From Gammaproteobacteria bacterium (GTDB lineage: Bacteria > Pseudomonadota > Gammaproteobacteria > Steroidobacterales > JABDKV01): a DNA stretch of 64,000 bases. Location of the stretch: the NCBI GenBank assembly GCA_013003425.1, contig JABDJB010000012.1, forward strand, positions 1 through 64,000, written 5' to 3'. Made by a program: the position numbers and the translations under genes. Below, piece after piece: positions 20,313-29,670 of this stretch (position 1 is the stretch's first letter; the number at the start of each line of letters is the position of its first letter). The notes beneath the pieces were generated by a model that worked only from the letters and a program-made list of their open reading frames with translations, had not been told where the DNA came from and searched no databases.

Positions 20313-21034
20313 TCGAGGCACAGCATCTGGCGAAGTCTTTTGGCGCGGTGCAGGCGGTGCGCGATGTCAGCTTCAGCGCAGCCGATGGCCGTATCACCGG
20401 ATTGCTGGGCCCGAATGGCGCCGGCAAGTCGACAACGCTGCGCATGCTGTACACCGTGCTGAAGCCCGACAGCGGCACGGCCACGATCGGCGCATACGAC
20501 GTGGTGCAACAACCACTGCTGGTGCGGCAAAACATCGGTGTATTGCCGCACTCGGCCGGTCTGTACCCGAACTTCACCGGGCGCCAGAACATCGCCTACT
20601 ACGCGGCGCTCCACGGGTTTGCCGGGGACGCCCGCGAACAGCGTGTCAGCGAACTGATCGAACGGCTCGGCATTGCCGATTACGTCGACCGCAAGGCAAA
20701 GGGCTTTTCCCATGGCCAGCGCACCCGCGTGGCGCTGGCACGCGCATTGATACACGACCCGCGCAATGTGTTGCTGGATGAGCCGACCAGCGGCCTGGAC
20801 GTCATGGCAACGCGCCGGCTGCGCGACCTGATTCTGGCGCTACGCGACGCCGGCTGCTGCGTGCTGTTGTCCAGTCACGTGATGCAGGAAGTGGCTGCCT
20901 TGTGTGACCGGATAATCATCATCGGTGCAGGAAAAGTTGTCGCAGCTGGCACACCGGACAGTATTCGCCAGCAAACCGGGCGCGAGGACCTGGAGGACGC
21001 CTTTGTGCAGGCGCTGGAGTCCGCCGCGCCATGA
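20309..21034 (+). CDS. ABC transporter ATP-binding protein, NatA-like
   Basis: A 241-residue ABC ATPase. Walker A is GLLGPNGAGKSTTLRML near residue 38, the signature loop reads FSHGQRTRVALARAL (SHGQ instead of SGGQ), Walker B and D-loop are NVLLDEPTSGLD, and the switch His lies in LLSSHVMQEV. It resembles NatA, the ATPase of ABC-2 type sodium exporters, and drug or lipid exporter ATPases. It pairs with the permease at 21031 through another ATGA overlap and with the upstream lipoprotein peptidase. Substrate unknown. Confidence 0.92.
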   Translation: MIEAQHLAKSFGAVQAVRDVSFSAADGRITGLLGPNGAGKSTTLRMLYTVLKPDSGTATIGAYDVVQQPLLVRQNIGVLPHSAGLYPNFTGRQNIAYYAALHGFAGDAREQRVSELIERLGIADYVDRKAKGFSHGQRTRVALARALIHDPRNVLLDEPTSGLDVMATRRLRDLILALRDAGCCVLLSSHVMQEVAALCDRIIIIGAGKVVAAGTPDSIRQQTGREDLEDAFVQALESAAP

Positions 21035-22200
21035 AACCTGTCTACACGGTGTTTCGCAAAGAGGTCGTAGATAACTTCTACGACCGCCGCACATTATTCA
21101 GCTCGCTGCTGTTCGGCCCGTTGTTTGGCCCGCTGATGTTTGCACTGATGCTCGGCATGATCATCGACCGCACTATCGATTCGGTAGAAGAATCCGTTGA
21201 ACTCCCGGTTGCCGGGGCCGGGCTGGCGCCAAACCTGATTTCGTTTCTGCAGCAAAGCAATGTCGACATCATCGCGCCACCTGCCGATGCTGCCGCTGCA
21301 GTGCGTAGCGGCCGGCACGATGTGGTTCTGATCATTCCGGAGGAGTATCCGCAGCGTTTTGCAGCTGGAGAGCCGGCGAGACTGCAGCTGGTTTTTGATG
21401 AGTCCGACAGTCGCGCCGCGACGACGGTGGGCCGGGTACGCCGGTTACTGGCGGGTTATGGTGCCCAGCTGGGCTCCATGCGCCTGATGGCGCGCGGTAT
21501 AGCCGCCACGGTGACCCAGCCGGTGCTGATCGAGTATATCGATGTATCCACACCAACCGGCCGGTCAGTGCTGTTTCTCGGCATGATGACCTACTTCATG
21601 TTGTTCTCCATGCTCATTGGCGGCATGTACCTCGCTATCGATGCCACGGCCGGCGAACGGGAGCGTGGCTCCCTGGAACCGCTGCTGACCCTGCCGGTTT
21701 CCCGGCACCAGCTGATCCTGGGAAAGATTGCGGCTACCTGCTTTTATATGCTGATCTCTCTTACCATTACCGTAACGCTGTTTACGGTAGTCCTGCGATT
21801 GGTGCCACTGGAATCGATGGGCATGAGTGCGAGCTTTACGCTGCGCTCTGCGCTGCACACGATTGCAATCATGCTGCCGTTCATCCTGGTTGGTGCCGGG
21901 GGCATGACGGCGATCGCGTCGTTTACGCGCAGCTACAAGGAAGCCCAGACCTGGCTGTCAGTAATGCTGGTGGTGCCTACGCTGCCGATCGTGATCGCCG
22001 CCGTGCAGGCACTAAAGCCGAGTCTTGCCCTGATGGCGGTCCCCAGCCTGAGCCAGCATCTTCTGATTACAGAAATCATCAAGAATGAACCGGTGCCGTT
22101 GTGGTGGACACTGCTGTCAATTGTCAGCACCACCCTGGTGGGTGTCGTCCTCATCGCTGTTTCCATCCGGCTTTACCGGCGCGAAGCACTGCTGGGCTGA
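21031..22200 (+). CDS. ABC-2 type transporter permease, NatB-like
   Basis: A 389-residue membrane protein with an N-terminal helix (LLFGPLFGPLMFALMLGMI), a large extracytoplasmic loop of about 140 residues, and five more C-terminal helices (VLFLGMMTYFMLFSMLIGGM onward). The cytoplasmic ERERGSLEPLLTLPVSRHQL motif between helices is the hallmark of ABC-2 NatB/LinearMycin-type permeases. It starts at ATG 21031, overlapping the ATPase stop. Together with the ATPase it forms a complete exporter. The cargo is not evident. The peptidase lipoprotein in the same operon hints at peptides. Confidence 0.9.
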   Translation: MKPVYTVFRKEVVDNFYDRRTLFSSLLFGPLFGPLMFALMLGMIIDRTIDSVEESVELPVAGAGLAPNLISFLQQSNVDIIAPPADAAAAVRSGRHDVVLIIPEEYPQRFAAGEPARLQLVFDESDSRAATTVGRVRRLLAGYGAQLGSMRLMARGIAATVTQPVLIEYIDVSTPTGRSVLFLGMMTYFMLFSMLIGGMYLAIDATAGERERGSLEPLLTLPVSRHQLILGKIAATCFYMLISLTITVTLFTVVLRLVPLESMGMSASFTLRSALHTIAIMLPFILVGAGGMTAIASFTRSYKEAQTWLSVMLVVPTLPIVIAAVQALKPSLALMAVPSLSQHLLITEIIKNEPVPLWWTLLSIVSTTLVGVVLIAVSIRLYRREALLG

Positions 22201-22308
22201 CATAATAAGCGGTGAAATTCGTCGAAACCGTTGCCCCGTTCTGGGAGCGCTTTCACGGACAAATACATACCGATGGGGCACTGTGGCTACCTCACACAAG
22301 AGATGCCA

Positions 22309-23496
22309 ATGCTGAGTATTTTCCCGCCCGACGACGACCGCCAGAAGCTGCGCCTGCAGCGTTATTTCATGGCGCTCGCCTGTTACGCGCTGTGGCTGGT
22401 GTTTGGCTTTGGCATGTACCTGACTGGCTTTATGAGCCTGCCGAGCCAGATGGTGGTGCCGATCCTTGCCGGCGTATGTGTCACCAACCTGTATTTCTAC
22501 GTTTTCATCCGTAGCGGCCTGAACCGGCATTTCAATGACCCGTCGCTGACGTTTTCGCAGATTATTGTTGCGATGACCTGGATCCTGGTGCTGATGTTCG
22601 TCGCCGCGGATTCGCGCAGCGTGTTGCTGCCGGTTTATGTAATGAGCCTTTTGTTCGGCGTTTTCCAGCTGCGCCGCAAGGACTTTATGGTGCTTGCAGC
22701 CTTTGGCCTGGCCGGCTACCTGGCAGTCGTGGCGCTGGATTTCCTGATATTTCGTGAGCGTTTTGACCTGCGCGTTGAGGTTTTGCGCTCGAGCGTGCTG
22801 GCCGGCACCATGCTGTGGGCCGCAGTATTCGGCAGCCATGTGAGCGGCCTGCGCAACAAGTTACGCAACCGCAATCACGAACTGCGTGAAGCGCTGGAAG
22901 TGGTGCACCATGCCGCGCGTCACGATCACCTCACACAGGCCTACAACCGCCGCTACGTGATGCAGACGATCAAAGCGGAGAAAACCCGCGCGGACCGCAC
23001 CCGCCGGCCGTTCTCAGTGGTCATTCTCGACCTGGACCACTTCAAGATAATCAACGATCGCTACGGTCATCTTGCCGGCGACCGGGTACTGGTGGCGTTT
23101 TCCGAGCGCACCAAGGGCACACTGCGCGGCATGGATTTTATCGGCTCGGAGGGCGTGCGAACTTTTGGTCGCTACGGCGGCGAAGAGTTCATCGTGCTGC
23201 TGCCGGAAACCGATCTCGGTGGTGGCTACCGCTGCGCAGAACGCGTTCGGTACGTCACCGAAGACGAGCCGTTTGATGACGTGTTCAAGGTTACTGTCAG
23301 TTCCGGTGTTGCAGAATACCGGCTGGGAGAATCCATCGAAGATACGCTGCGACGTGCTGACGCGGCGCTCTACCGCGCCAAGGACAATGGCAGAAACTGT
23401 GTTGTCGCTGATGACACACCGACGTCTGGCATCTATAGTCTGTTAACGGAAGACGAAGTGAGTCCCAACGTTGTTGTTGGCCAGTTCGGTTCCTGA
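22309..23496 (+). CDS. Membrane-bound diguanylate cyclase (GGDEF)
   Basis: A 395-residue protein with six hydrophobic segments in residues 20-190, then a helical linker (LRNRNHELREALEVVHHAARHD) and a GGDEF domain from about residue 215. The active loop is RYGGEEF near residue 288, preserving catalytic Glu residues. DLDHFKIINDRYGHLAGD shows the substrate and metal Asp. No RxxD inhibitory site is clearly present upstream of the loop. It should make cyclic di-GMP in response to a membrane signal. ATG 22309 has AAGAG six bases upstream. The C-terminal 35 residues beyond the domain are variable. Confidence 0.92.
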   Translation: MLSIFPPDDDRQKLRLQRYFMALACYALWLVFGFGMYLTGFMSLPSQMVVPILAGVCVTNLYFYVFIRSGLNRHFNDPSLTFSQIIVAMTWILVLMFVAADSRSVLLPVYVMSLLFGVFQLRRKDFMVLAAFGLAGYLAVVALDFLIFRERFDLRVEVLRSSVLAGTMLWAAVFGSHVSGLRNKLRNRNHELREALEVVHHAARHDHLTQAYNRRYVMQTIKAEKTRADRTRRPFSVVILDLDHFKIINDRYGHLAGDRVLVAFSERTKGTLRGMDFIGSEGVRTFGRYGGEEFIVLLPETDLGGGYRCAERVRYVTEDEPFDDVFKVTVSSGVAEYRLGESIEDTLRRADAALYRAKDNGRNCVVADDTPTSGIYSLLTEDEVSPNVVVGQFGS

Positions 23497-23514
23497 TAAC
23501 ACGGAGACTGCGTC

Positions 23515-23769
23515 TTGACGCTTATGTTAAACGGCCCCGGCGAGGAAGTTGCCGTCCCGCCGGCCGCTGAAAAAACGGAAAAACAAGAATCCGCGCCGCT
23601 ATCACAAATACTGTTGATAGTGACCGTGGCGCTGTACCTTTTCGGGGTGACCTGGCTTTATGTCAAATTACCCTGGCTGGCGCTGGGCGCCACCGTGTTT
23701 GCCCTGGCGGTAGTCATTGCCGGCGCCATCGCGCACACCGTCGATGTCGACGACGACGCGGCGCCCTGA
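23515..23769 (+). CDS. Small two-helix membrane protein, unknown function
   Basis: An 84-residue protein with a charged Glu/Lys-rich N-terminal third and two hydrophobic helices (ILLIVTVALYLFGVTWLYV and LALGATVFALAVVIAGAIA), ending in an acidic DVDDDAAP tail. TTG 23515 has GGAG seven bases upstream. ATG 23524 is an alternative. It lies 18 bp after the diguanylate cyclase and may share its transcript. I do not recognise the family. Confidence 0.6.
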   Translation: MTLMLNGPGEEVAVPPAAEKTEKQESAPLSQILLIVTVALYLFGVTWLYVKLPWLALGATVFALAVVIAGAIAHTVDVDDDAAP

Positions 23770-23846
23770 TTCGCCATATTCCTGCCGGGCACCCGCCCTG
23801 TTTGACTGTTTTCATGCAAGCTGGACTGGCTTGCTGAGGATTGCTC

Positions 23847-24026
23847 ATGTCACGGTTTTACGATCTCGATCGCGTTGGTGCGCCCGGTGCGCGCAAGGTT
23901 GACCGTCTCGCCCACTACCGCACGATGCAGGAACGTTTCGCGCTCGAGCAGGGGCTCAATGTCGCCCGCCGGCGGCTGGTCGCGTTGAACAGGCGTCAGG
24001 CGCCGTGGGGATGGCTGGCGTTGTAA
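23847..24026 (+). CDS. Small basic protein, unknown function
   Basis: A 59-residue frame beginning MSRFYDLDRVGAPGARKVDR, preceded by GAGGA at suitable distance from ATG 23847. It is rich in Arg and Leu, with no signal or membrane helix, and ends just before the REP array. Start, ribosome binding site and composition suggest a real gene, but no family is recognised and it could be chance. Confidence 0.45.
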   Translation: MSRFYDLDRVGAPGARKVDRLAHYRTMQERFALEQGLNVARRRLVALNRRQAPWGWLAL

Positions 24027-24030
24027 CCCT

Positions 24031-24294
24031 TGTGGGAGCGGCACCTTGCCGCGACTACTTTGCGACGGCCATGTCTCGTGGGAGCGGCACCTTGCCGCGA
24101 CTACTTTGCGACGGCCATGTCTCGTGGGAGCGGCATCTTGCCGCGACTACTTTGCGACGGCCATGTCTCGCGGGAGCGGCATCTTGCCGCGACTACTTTG
24201 CGACGGCCATGTCTCGTGGGAGCGGCATCTTGCCGCGACTACTTGCGACCATGTCTCGCGGGAGCGGCATCTTGCCGCGACTACTAGCGACTGT
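24031..24294. repeat. Tandem REP array, six units
   Basis: Six copies of the palindromic unit GTGGGAGCGGC-TTGCCGCGAC start at 24032, 24078, 24124, 24170, 24216 and 24258. Five intervals are 46, 46, 46, 46 and 42 bp. Between units lies a conserved linker TACTTTGCGACGGCCATGTC. All units point the same way, unlike the head-to-head pairs near the RAYT gene. Units differ only by C/T and T/C changes (CACC or CATC; CGTGGG or CGCGGG), so the array is recent or homogenised. It separates the small basic gene from the MOSC gene. Confidence 0.93.
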
Positions 24295-24338
24295 CATTCT
24301 GAAAGGCGGCCCCGCGTGATCCAAGCTAGAATGCGCCC

Positions 24339-25133
24339 ATGGCCACACTGTCACGCATTTTTGTTTACCCGATCAAGTCGACCGCGCCGGTCGAGCTGGT
24401 CACGGCAAACGTCGAGGCCGAGGGGCTGCAACACGACCGGCGCTACGTAGTGACCGATGCGAGGGGGCGCTTTTTTACAGCGCGCCGTTTTCCGCGGCTG
24501 GTGCTGGTTCGCAGCGAAATTGATGGTGATGGTTTGATTGTCTCGGCACCCGGTACCGGCGATCTGCAACTTGCGCCCGCTGATTTCCCGTCGCAGTACG
24601 ATCCGATCACGGTGTGGAAAGATACCGTGCAGGGCCAGCGCTGCGGCCCGCAGGCCGACGCCTGGTTCAGTGATTACCTGGGACTCGAGGCCCGACTTTA
24701 TTTCATGGGCGAAAAATCACGCCGGCTGTCTCGCGCTGGCGGCGTGGTCAGCTATGCCGACGCAGCGCCGCTGCTGGTGCTGTCGGAAAACTCTGTCGCC
24801 GATCTGAACACCCGGCTCGTAAAAAAGGTGCGCATGCGTAACTTCCGTCCCAACCTCGTGGTAAGCGGCTGCGAGGCCTGCGCCGAAGATTCCTTTGGCG
24901 ATTTCACCATCGGCGATGTTGCATTCGAGTCGCTGTGGCAATGCTCGCGCTGTGTGCTGACTACCATCGACCCGGATACCGCCGAAGTCGATGCAAACCG
25001 CCAGCCACTGGCCACACTGATGGACTACCGGCGCCGTAACAACGACGAGTGCGTCTTCGGCATGAACGTTGCCGCTACTGGCGTTGGTACCGTTCACGTC
25101 GGGCAGGAAATCGTTCTCAGCCAAACCAGGTAG
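24339..25133 (+). CDS. MOSC-domain protein, YcbX-like
   Basis: A 264-residue protein with the MOSC N-terminal beta-barrel (LSRIFVYPIKSTAPVEL, and GLQHDRRYVVTDARGRFFTARRFPRL) followed by the MOSC domain with the conserved Cys in FESLWQCSRCVLTTIDPDT. In the family this Cys binds molybdenum cofactor sulfur. E. coli YcbX detoxifies N-hydroxylated bases. YcbX also has a C-terminal 2Fe-2S domain, absent here, as in many shorter homologs. ATG 24339 is the clear start, 45 bp after the REP array. Confidence 0.88.
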   Translation: MATLSRIFVYPIKSTAPVELVTANVEAEGLQHDRRYVVTDARGRFFTARRFPRLVLVRSEIDGDGLIVSAPGTGDLQLAPADFPSQYDPITVWKDTVQGQRCGPQADAWFSDYLGLEARLYFMGEKSRRLSRAGGVVSYADAAPLLVLSENSVADLNTRLVKKVRMRNFRPNLVVSGCEACAEDSFGDFTIGDVAFESLWQCSRCVLTTIDPDTAEVDANRQPLATLMDYRRRNNDECVFGMNVAATGVGTVHVGQEIVLSQTR

Positions 25134-25170
25134 GGAACAGTATATGTATGCATATACATCTACTGTCCCC
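25133..25170. repeat. 38-bp imperfect hairpin between converging MOSC and mnmE genes
   Basis: GGGAACAGTA pairs with TACTGTCCCC (one mismatch) and, inside it, ATGTAT pairs with ATACAT around GCAT. It sits exactly between the MOSC stop and the mnmE stop. There is no U-tract on either side, so it could be a weak bidirectional terminator or an independent small palindromic repeat. Confidence 0.6.
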
Positions 25171-25172
25171 AT

Positions 25173-26519
25173 TCATTTGCCGATACAGAACGAGTTGAAG
25201 ATGCGTCCCAGCAGGTCATCGCTGGAAACTTCACCGGTGATCTCGCCCAGCGCCTGCTGCGCCAGCCGCAGCTCTTCGGCCAGCAGTTCGCCGGCGCGCG
25301 CCTGTTCGAGCTGGTCGCGCCCTGCCTGCACATGCTGCCGTGCACGTGCCAGAGCATCCAGATGGCGTCGCCGCGCCATCAACACGCCGCTCTCGCCGGC
25401 GTTGTAACCCATGCACTGCTGCAGGTGTTGTCTCAGTTCATTGAAACCGGTGCCGGTTAATGCCGAGATACGCAGTATTGGCTGGCCATCCGTCACGTTA
25501 GCCGGTGCGCCGGCTTCCGCCAGATCCATCTTGTTGAGCACTACGGTCACCGGTACGTCCGGCGGCAGCGGGTGACGCGGCATTTCGCCGGTTGTGGCAT
25601 CGACCACCAGCAGCACCCGGTCGGCGCCGGCCATTTCGCTGCGCGCGCGGCGCACACCCTCCTGTTCCACGCGGTCCGCGGTGTCACGCAGACCCGCGGT
25701 ATCAACGATATGCAGTGGCAACCCGTCAAGACTGATGTGTTCGCGCAGTACATCGCGCGTAGTGCCGGGCACATCGGTGACGATGGCGGCGTCATAACCG
25801 GCGAGTCGATTGAGCAGGCTCGACTTGCCGGCATTGGGTGCGCCAACGATGACAACCGACATACCGTCGCGCAGCAAAGCACCCTGCCGCGCGCTGGCCG
25901 CCAGCAGTTCGAACATCTGCCCGATAGCATCGAGACGGCTGGTGACCTGGTCATCGGCAAGAAAATCGATTTCTTCTTCGGGAAAATCGATCGCTGCCTC
26001 GACGTACACACGAAGTTCGGTTATTGCCTCGGTCAGCGCGCCGACGCGTTGCGACAACTCGCCAACGAGTGACCGCGCCGCGGCGCGCGCCGCATCGATC
26101 GAGCCGCTGTCAATCAGGTCGGCGATCGCTTCGGCCTGTGCCAGGTCCAGGCGGTCATTGAGAAACGCCCGTTCGGAAAACTCGCCCGGCCGCGCCGCCC
26201 GCGCGCCAAGCTGCAGCGTGCGCTGCAGGATCAGGTCCATTACGACCGGACCGCCGTGGCCGTGCAACTCGAGCACGTCTTCGCCGGTAAACGTGTCGGG
26301 CGCAGGCATCCACAGCACAATGCCTTCATCGATGGCGTCACCGCGGGCATCGTTGAAATGCGACAGCACCGCCCGCCGCGATTGTGGCAACTGCGGCAAC
26401 ATTGACAGGGCGATCGCTTTGGCATCCGGGCCGGATACGCGCACGATACCAACGCCGCCACGACCGGGTGGCGTGGCAATCGCGGCAATAGTCTCTTCTG
26501 TGTGTTTCACGGAGGCCAA
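25173..26519 (-). CDS. mnmE: tRNA modification GTPase MnmE
   Basis: A 448-residue protein: N-terminal tetrahydrofolate-binding domain ([21 protein letters not shown]), helical domain, inserted G domain with G1 [14 protein letters not shown] near residue 226, the GTTRDV motif, G3 DTAGLRDT, G4 NKMD, and the essential C-terminal FCIGK motif with the catalytic Cys. It works with MnmG on U34 of tRNA. It belongs to the conserved rpmH-rnpA-yidD-yidC-mnmE order, but here a secreted protein gene stands between yidC and mnmE. Confidence 0.97.
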   Translation of the reverse strand: MASVKHTEETIAAIATPPGRGGVGIVRVSGPDAKAIALSMLPQLPQSRRAVLSHFNDARGDAIDEGIVLWMPAPDTFTGEDVLELHGHGGPVVMDLILQRTLQLGARAARPGEFSERAFLNDRLDLAQAEAIADLIDSGSIDAARAAARSLVGELSQRVGALTEAITELRVYVEAAIDFPEEEIDFLADDQVTSRLDAIGQMFELLAASARQGALLRDGMSVVIVGAPNAGKSSLLNRLAGYDAAIVTDVPGTTRDVLREHISLDGLPLHIVDTAGLRDTADRVEQEGVRRARSEMAGADRVLLVVDATTGEMPRHPLPPDVPVTVVLNKMDLAEAGAPANVTDGQPILRISALTGTGFNELRQHLQQCMGYNAGESGVLMARRRHLDALARARQHVQAGRDQLEQARAGELLAEELRLAQQALGEITGEVSSDDLLGRIFNSFCIGK

Positions 26520-26590
26520 TAATGGCCCATTTCGGCGGTGACCGTCGCCACTGATTCGGCGCTAGCGCAGTACCAGCCGGACCTTGTGCT

Positions 26591-27901
26591 TTATGGCGCT
26601 GCCTCGCGGAAGGTCACATCGACTGCGTTTGGCGGTACCGCACCATCGGTCTGCATCTCGAACTCAAAGCAGCCGGCGGTGGGAACATTGATACTTCCGT
26701 TTAGCGGGAACGTACAGCCGAAAAGCGGGGCCGCCGTCGGCGTGTCTGCGACCAGCGGCGTAGGGGTGCAGTACTCAATTGACCAGTCGTTATCAGCAAT
26801 CTTCCACTCGAAGTCGCCTGGGTTGGCTTCAAAACGGGCCACGTATAGCCCGCCGCCCTGATCAGAAAACCTGTTGCTGTCACTCGCGCCCCAGTCGTTG
26901 ATCAGTCCGCCGCGAAAGAACATTGGCAGGCCGGCGAAATCTCCATTGGCCCCGACAGGTTCCGGCGTTAAGCACGCCCCGCAAATAATGCCCTGCCCGG
27001 GGCCCGGTGGCTGCAGAAAGAACCCCCGCACGATGGACAGGTCGAGCAGGTCAGTCTGACCGTCGCCATTGTTGTCGGTATCAAGGTCACCGGGCGACAG
27101 GAAATTCTGCCTGTAGACGGCGAGGTCCTGCAGATCGACCATGCAGTCATTGGGGGTTGCAACGTCCGCATCGCAGGCATTACCCAGTCCATCGAGATCC
27201 GTGTCGCGCTGGTTGGCGTTGGCCACCAGGGTGCAGTTATCGGTATCGTCGTTGATTTGGTCAAGATCGCTGTCGGCTGCGGCATGGATCCCATCCAGCT
27301 GCAGCGTCGACACCATGCTGTCGCCAGTCCACGCGGGGCTGACCGCGGACAGAATGCGCAGCTGGACGACGTTGTCGAGCACGGTTGCCAGGCCGTCGCC
27401 GCCGCCCTTACATGAGTTACCCGTTACCTCGGTCATCGTCGACGGGTCCAGCAAAAAACTGATGGACTGGAGGCCGTTCGGGCCAGGTTGATTTGGTGGC
27501 AGGACTGCAGGCTCGGCGGATGCAAAGCACGTCGATCCATTGGTAATACCAACCCGCAGGTACAGGGTTTCGGTGGCACTGGCATTGGCGGCCTGAAACT
27601 CGATCTTGTTGACAGCGGCAGCATTGTAGTCACCAATCCACGCGCTTTCGTTCAACACTGCCTGGCGCGAACCAGGGCCAAAACCGCCGCCCGAATCGTT
27701 GCTGAGACAGCATGTGTTCAGCGCCCCACAGCCAGAAACCGCAACAGGGGGGTTAGGCGAACCTGCTCCCTCGAACCAAAAGTCGGTGGCGCATCCCTCA
27801 AAGTCGTCGAGTTGTCCCAGTTGAATCTGGCCGCCGGCCGCGGCCGCTAGAAGAACAAGGACCGCACAGACGAGCGGTCGGGTCCGAACGCATATATTCA
27901 T
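26591..27901 (-). CDS. Secreted protein with TSP3, dockerin-like and pullulanase-X25-like modules
   Basis: A 436-residue protein with a signal peptide (VCAVLVLLAAAAGG), a Cys-rich beta-sandwich region (residues about 28-205), and calcium-binding thrombospondin type-3 sequence (DSDLDQINDDTDNC and RDTDLDGLGNACDADV, residues about 210-250). A dockerin-like pair follows (MVDLQDLAVYRQNFLSPGDL, then DLLDLSIVRGFFLQPPGPG). The C-terminal domain, with MFFRGGLINDWGASDSNRFS and FEWKIADNDWS, resembles SusE/pullulanase X25 starch-binding modules. A carbohydrate-binding surface or extracellular role is inferred. AGGCGA precedes ATG 27901. It interrupts the conserved yidC-mnmE order. Confidence 0.82.
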   Translation of the reverse strand: MNICVRTRPLVCAVLVLLAAAAGGQIQLGQLDDFEGCATDFWFEGAGSPNPPVAVSGCGALNTCCLSNDSGGGFGPGSRQAVLNESAWIGDYNAAAVNKIEFQAANASATETLYLRVGITNGSTCFASAEPAVLPPNQPGPNGLQSISFLLDPSTMTEVTGNSCKGGGDGLATVLDNVVQLRILSAVSPAWTGDSMVSTLQLDGIHAAADSDLDQINDDTDNCTLVANANQRDTDLDGLGNACDADVATPNDCMVDLQDLAVYRQNFLSPGDLDTDNNGDGQTDLLDLSIVRGFFLQPPGPGQGIICGACLTPEPVGANGDFAGLPMFFRGGLINDWGASDSNRFSDQGGGLYVARFEANPGDFEWKIADNDWSIEYCTPTPLVADTPTAAPLFGCTFPLNGSINVPTAGCFEFEMQTDGAVPPNAVDVTFREAAP

Positions 27902-28014
27902 TTTTTTCGCCTGCGGAACGCGGCACCCCAGCTACAACTTATATAAAGTTATAGCAGACAGGCGCTGCCTTCGTTATCGAGACGGGGTTTCGCCGCAGTG
28001 CAGCGACGGGCGGG

Positions 28015-29670
28015 TCAGCCTTCGCGTTCGATGACGCTATTGATGTGCCACTGCTGCGCGACCGACAGCACGGTGTTGACGAACCAGTAAAGGACAAGGC
28101 CCGCGGGGAAGAAGGCGAAGAACACTGTCATGACGATCGGCAGGATCTGGGCCACGCGTGCCTGCACCGGGTCGGGTGGCGCGGGATTGAGACGCTGCTG
28201 CAACATCATTGCCGCGCCCATCAACAGCGGCAGGATAAAAAACGGGTCACGTACCGACAGGTCGTCAATCCAGCCGATCCATGGCGCCTGGCGCAGCTCG
28301 ACGCTTTCAATCAGCACCCAGTACAACGCCAGGAATACCGGCATCTGGATCAGGATAGGCAGGCAGCCGGACATCGGGTTGGCGCCCTCGCTCTTGTACA
28401 GCTCCATCATCGCCTGGCTGAGCTTCTGGCGATCGTCCTTGTAGCGTTCCTGCATGGCCTTCAGCCGCGGCTGCAGCTTGCGCATTTTTGCCATTGAGCG
28501 GCCGCTGGTCTCGGTGAGCTTGTAGAACACCAGCTTGATCAGGATGGTGAGCAATATGATTGCCCAGCCCCAGTTACCGACGAAGCTGTGGATCTTGTGC
28601 AGCAACCAGAACAACGGCTCCGAGAAAATCGCGAGGGCGCCGTAGTCCACTGTCTTTGCCAGCTTTGGCCCGGCCAGCTTCAGCTGCTCCTGGATTTTCG
28701 GCCCGACGAAAAGTGCGTGGCGGAATTCTGTTGCCTCACCCGGCGCGGCCTGTTGCACTTCGCCGACGGCGCTCAACAGCGCAACGTCGCCCGACTGCAG
28801 CCGGCTGCGGTAGTGCACCTGCTCCTGCGCCGGCGGTATCACGGCGGTAACGAAGTGATGCTGGATTGACGCCATCCAGCCGCCAGTCAGCCGCGCGTCT
28901 ACCGGTCTTTTGCGCAGGTCCTTCAGCTTCAGCTTGTCGTATTTTTCACCATCGAACAGCACCGGCCCGGTGAACGAGTAGCTGTCGACATTGAAAAAAG
29001 ATCGTTCCGGCGGCCGCAGCTGGCGCTTGATTTGCGAATACGCGGCGCCGCTCCACGCTGTTGTGCCGGCGGTAACGCGATGGGTCAGGCCGACCTGGTA
29101 GCTACCACGGCTGAACTCGTAAATTTTCTCTACACGGTGGCCGTCCTGCTGCCAGTTCAGCACGACCTGCAGCTCGTCCGCTGCATCATCAAGCCGGTAC
29201 TCGTCCTGCACGGTGCTGTACACGGCCCGATGATCCGGCGCGGCCGCATCCTGGCTGAGCAGGCCCGACTGCAGCAAATAAACTTCGCCGCCGCTGTTGT
29301 CCAGCAACGTGATCAGGTTGCCGGGCTGATCCTTGCGCACCGGGTAGTCGAGCAAGGTTGCGGCCACCAGGTCGCCACCGGCCAGCTCGATTTCCAGGTC
29401 CAGCACATCGGTAACCACCCGCACCCGCTGGCCGCGTGGCGCGACCGTTTCTGCCACAGACAATGCCGGTCGTTCGCCCTGTTCCGTTTCGGTGACAGAC
29501 AGCGACGGCAAATCGCTTTCCGCCGGTGCGGCCGGCACGCTCTCGTCAGCCGCTGTCTCGGCTGCCGCCGGTGGCTGGCGTTGTGGGCCGTAGTCTTTCA
29601 TCCACGCGTCCCACAGCAGGAAACAGATCAGCCCGAAACTGATCCACAAAAGCAGGCGCGGGTTATCCAT
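28015..29670 (-). CDS. yidC: Membrane protein insertase YidC
   Basis: A 551-residue insertase. The first helix ([19 protein letters not shown]) is followed by a large periplasmic beta-domain, and the C-terminal five-helix insertase core contains [29 protein letters not shown] and [19 protein letters not shown]. The hydrophilic-groove Arg lies in [11 protein letters not shown] 29670 ([13 protein letters not shown]) is the conserved start. It inserts proteins alone or with SecYEG. It overlaps the end of yidD by 8 bp, as is usual for this cluster. Confidence 0.97.
   Translation of the reverse strand: MDNPRLLLWISFGLICFLLWDAWMKDYGPQRQPPAAAETAADESVPAAPAESDLPSLSVTETEQGERPALSVAETVAPRGQRVRVVTDVLDLEIELAGGDLVAATLLDYPVRKDQPGNLITLLDNSGGEVYLLQSGLLSQDAAAPDHRAVYSTVQDEYRLDDAADELQVVLNWQQDGHRVEKIYEFSRGSYQVGLTHRVTAGTTAWSGAAYSQIKRQLRPPERSFFNVDSYSFTGPVLFDGEKYDKLKLKDLRKRPVDARLTGGWMASIQHHFVTAVIPPAQEQVHYRSRLQSGDVALLSAVGEVQQAAPGEATEFRHALFVGPKIQEQLKLAGPKLAKTVDYGALAIFSEPLFWLLHKIHSFVGNWGWAIILLTILIKLVFYKLTETSGRSMAKMRKLQPRLKAMQERYKDDRQKLSQAMMELYKSEGANPMSGCLPILIQMPVFLALYWVLIESVELRQAPWIGWIDDLSVRDPFFILPLLMGAAMMLQQRLNPAPPDPVQARVAQILPIVMTVFFAFFPAGLVLYWFVNTVLSVAQQWHINSVIEREG

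Noticed and set aside
24030-24287. Open frames of about 85-134 codons over the 46-bp repeats
   Set aside because: The encoded peptides are only translated repeat units, with no ribosome binding sites and no conserved domain.
24031-24294. CRISPR array
   Set aside because: The units have palindromic REP cores and nearly identical linkers instead of unique spacers, and no cas genes are near.
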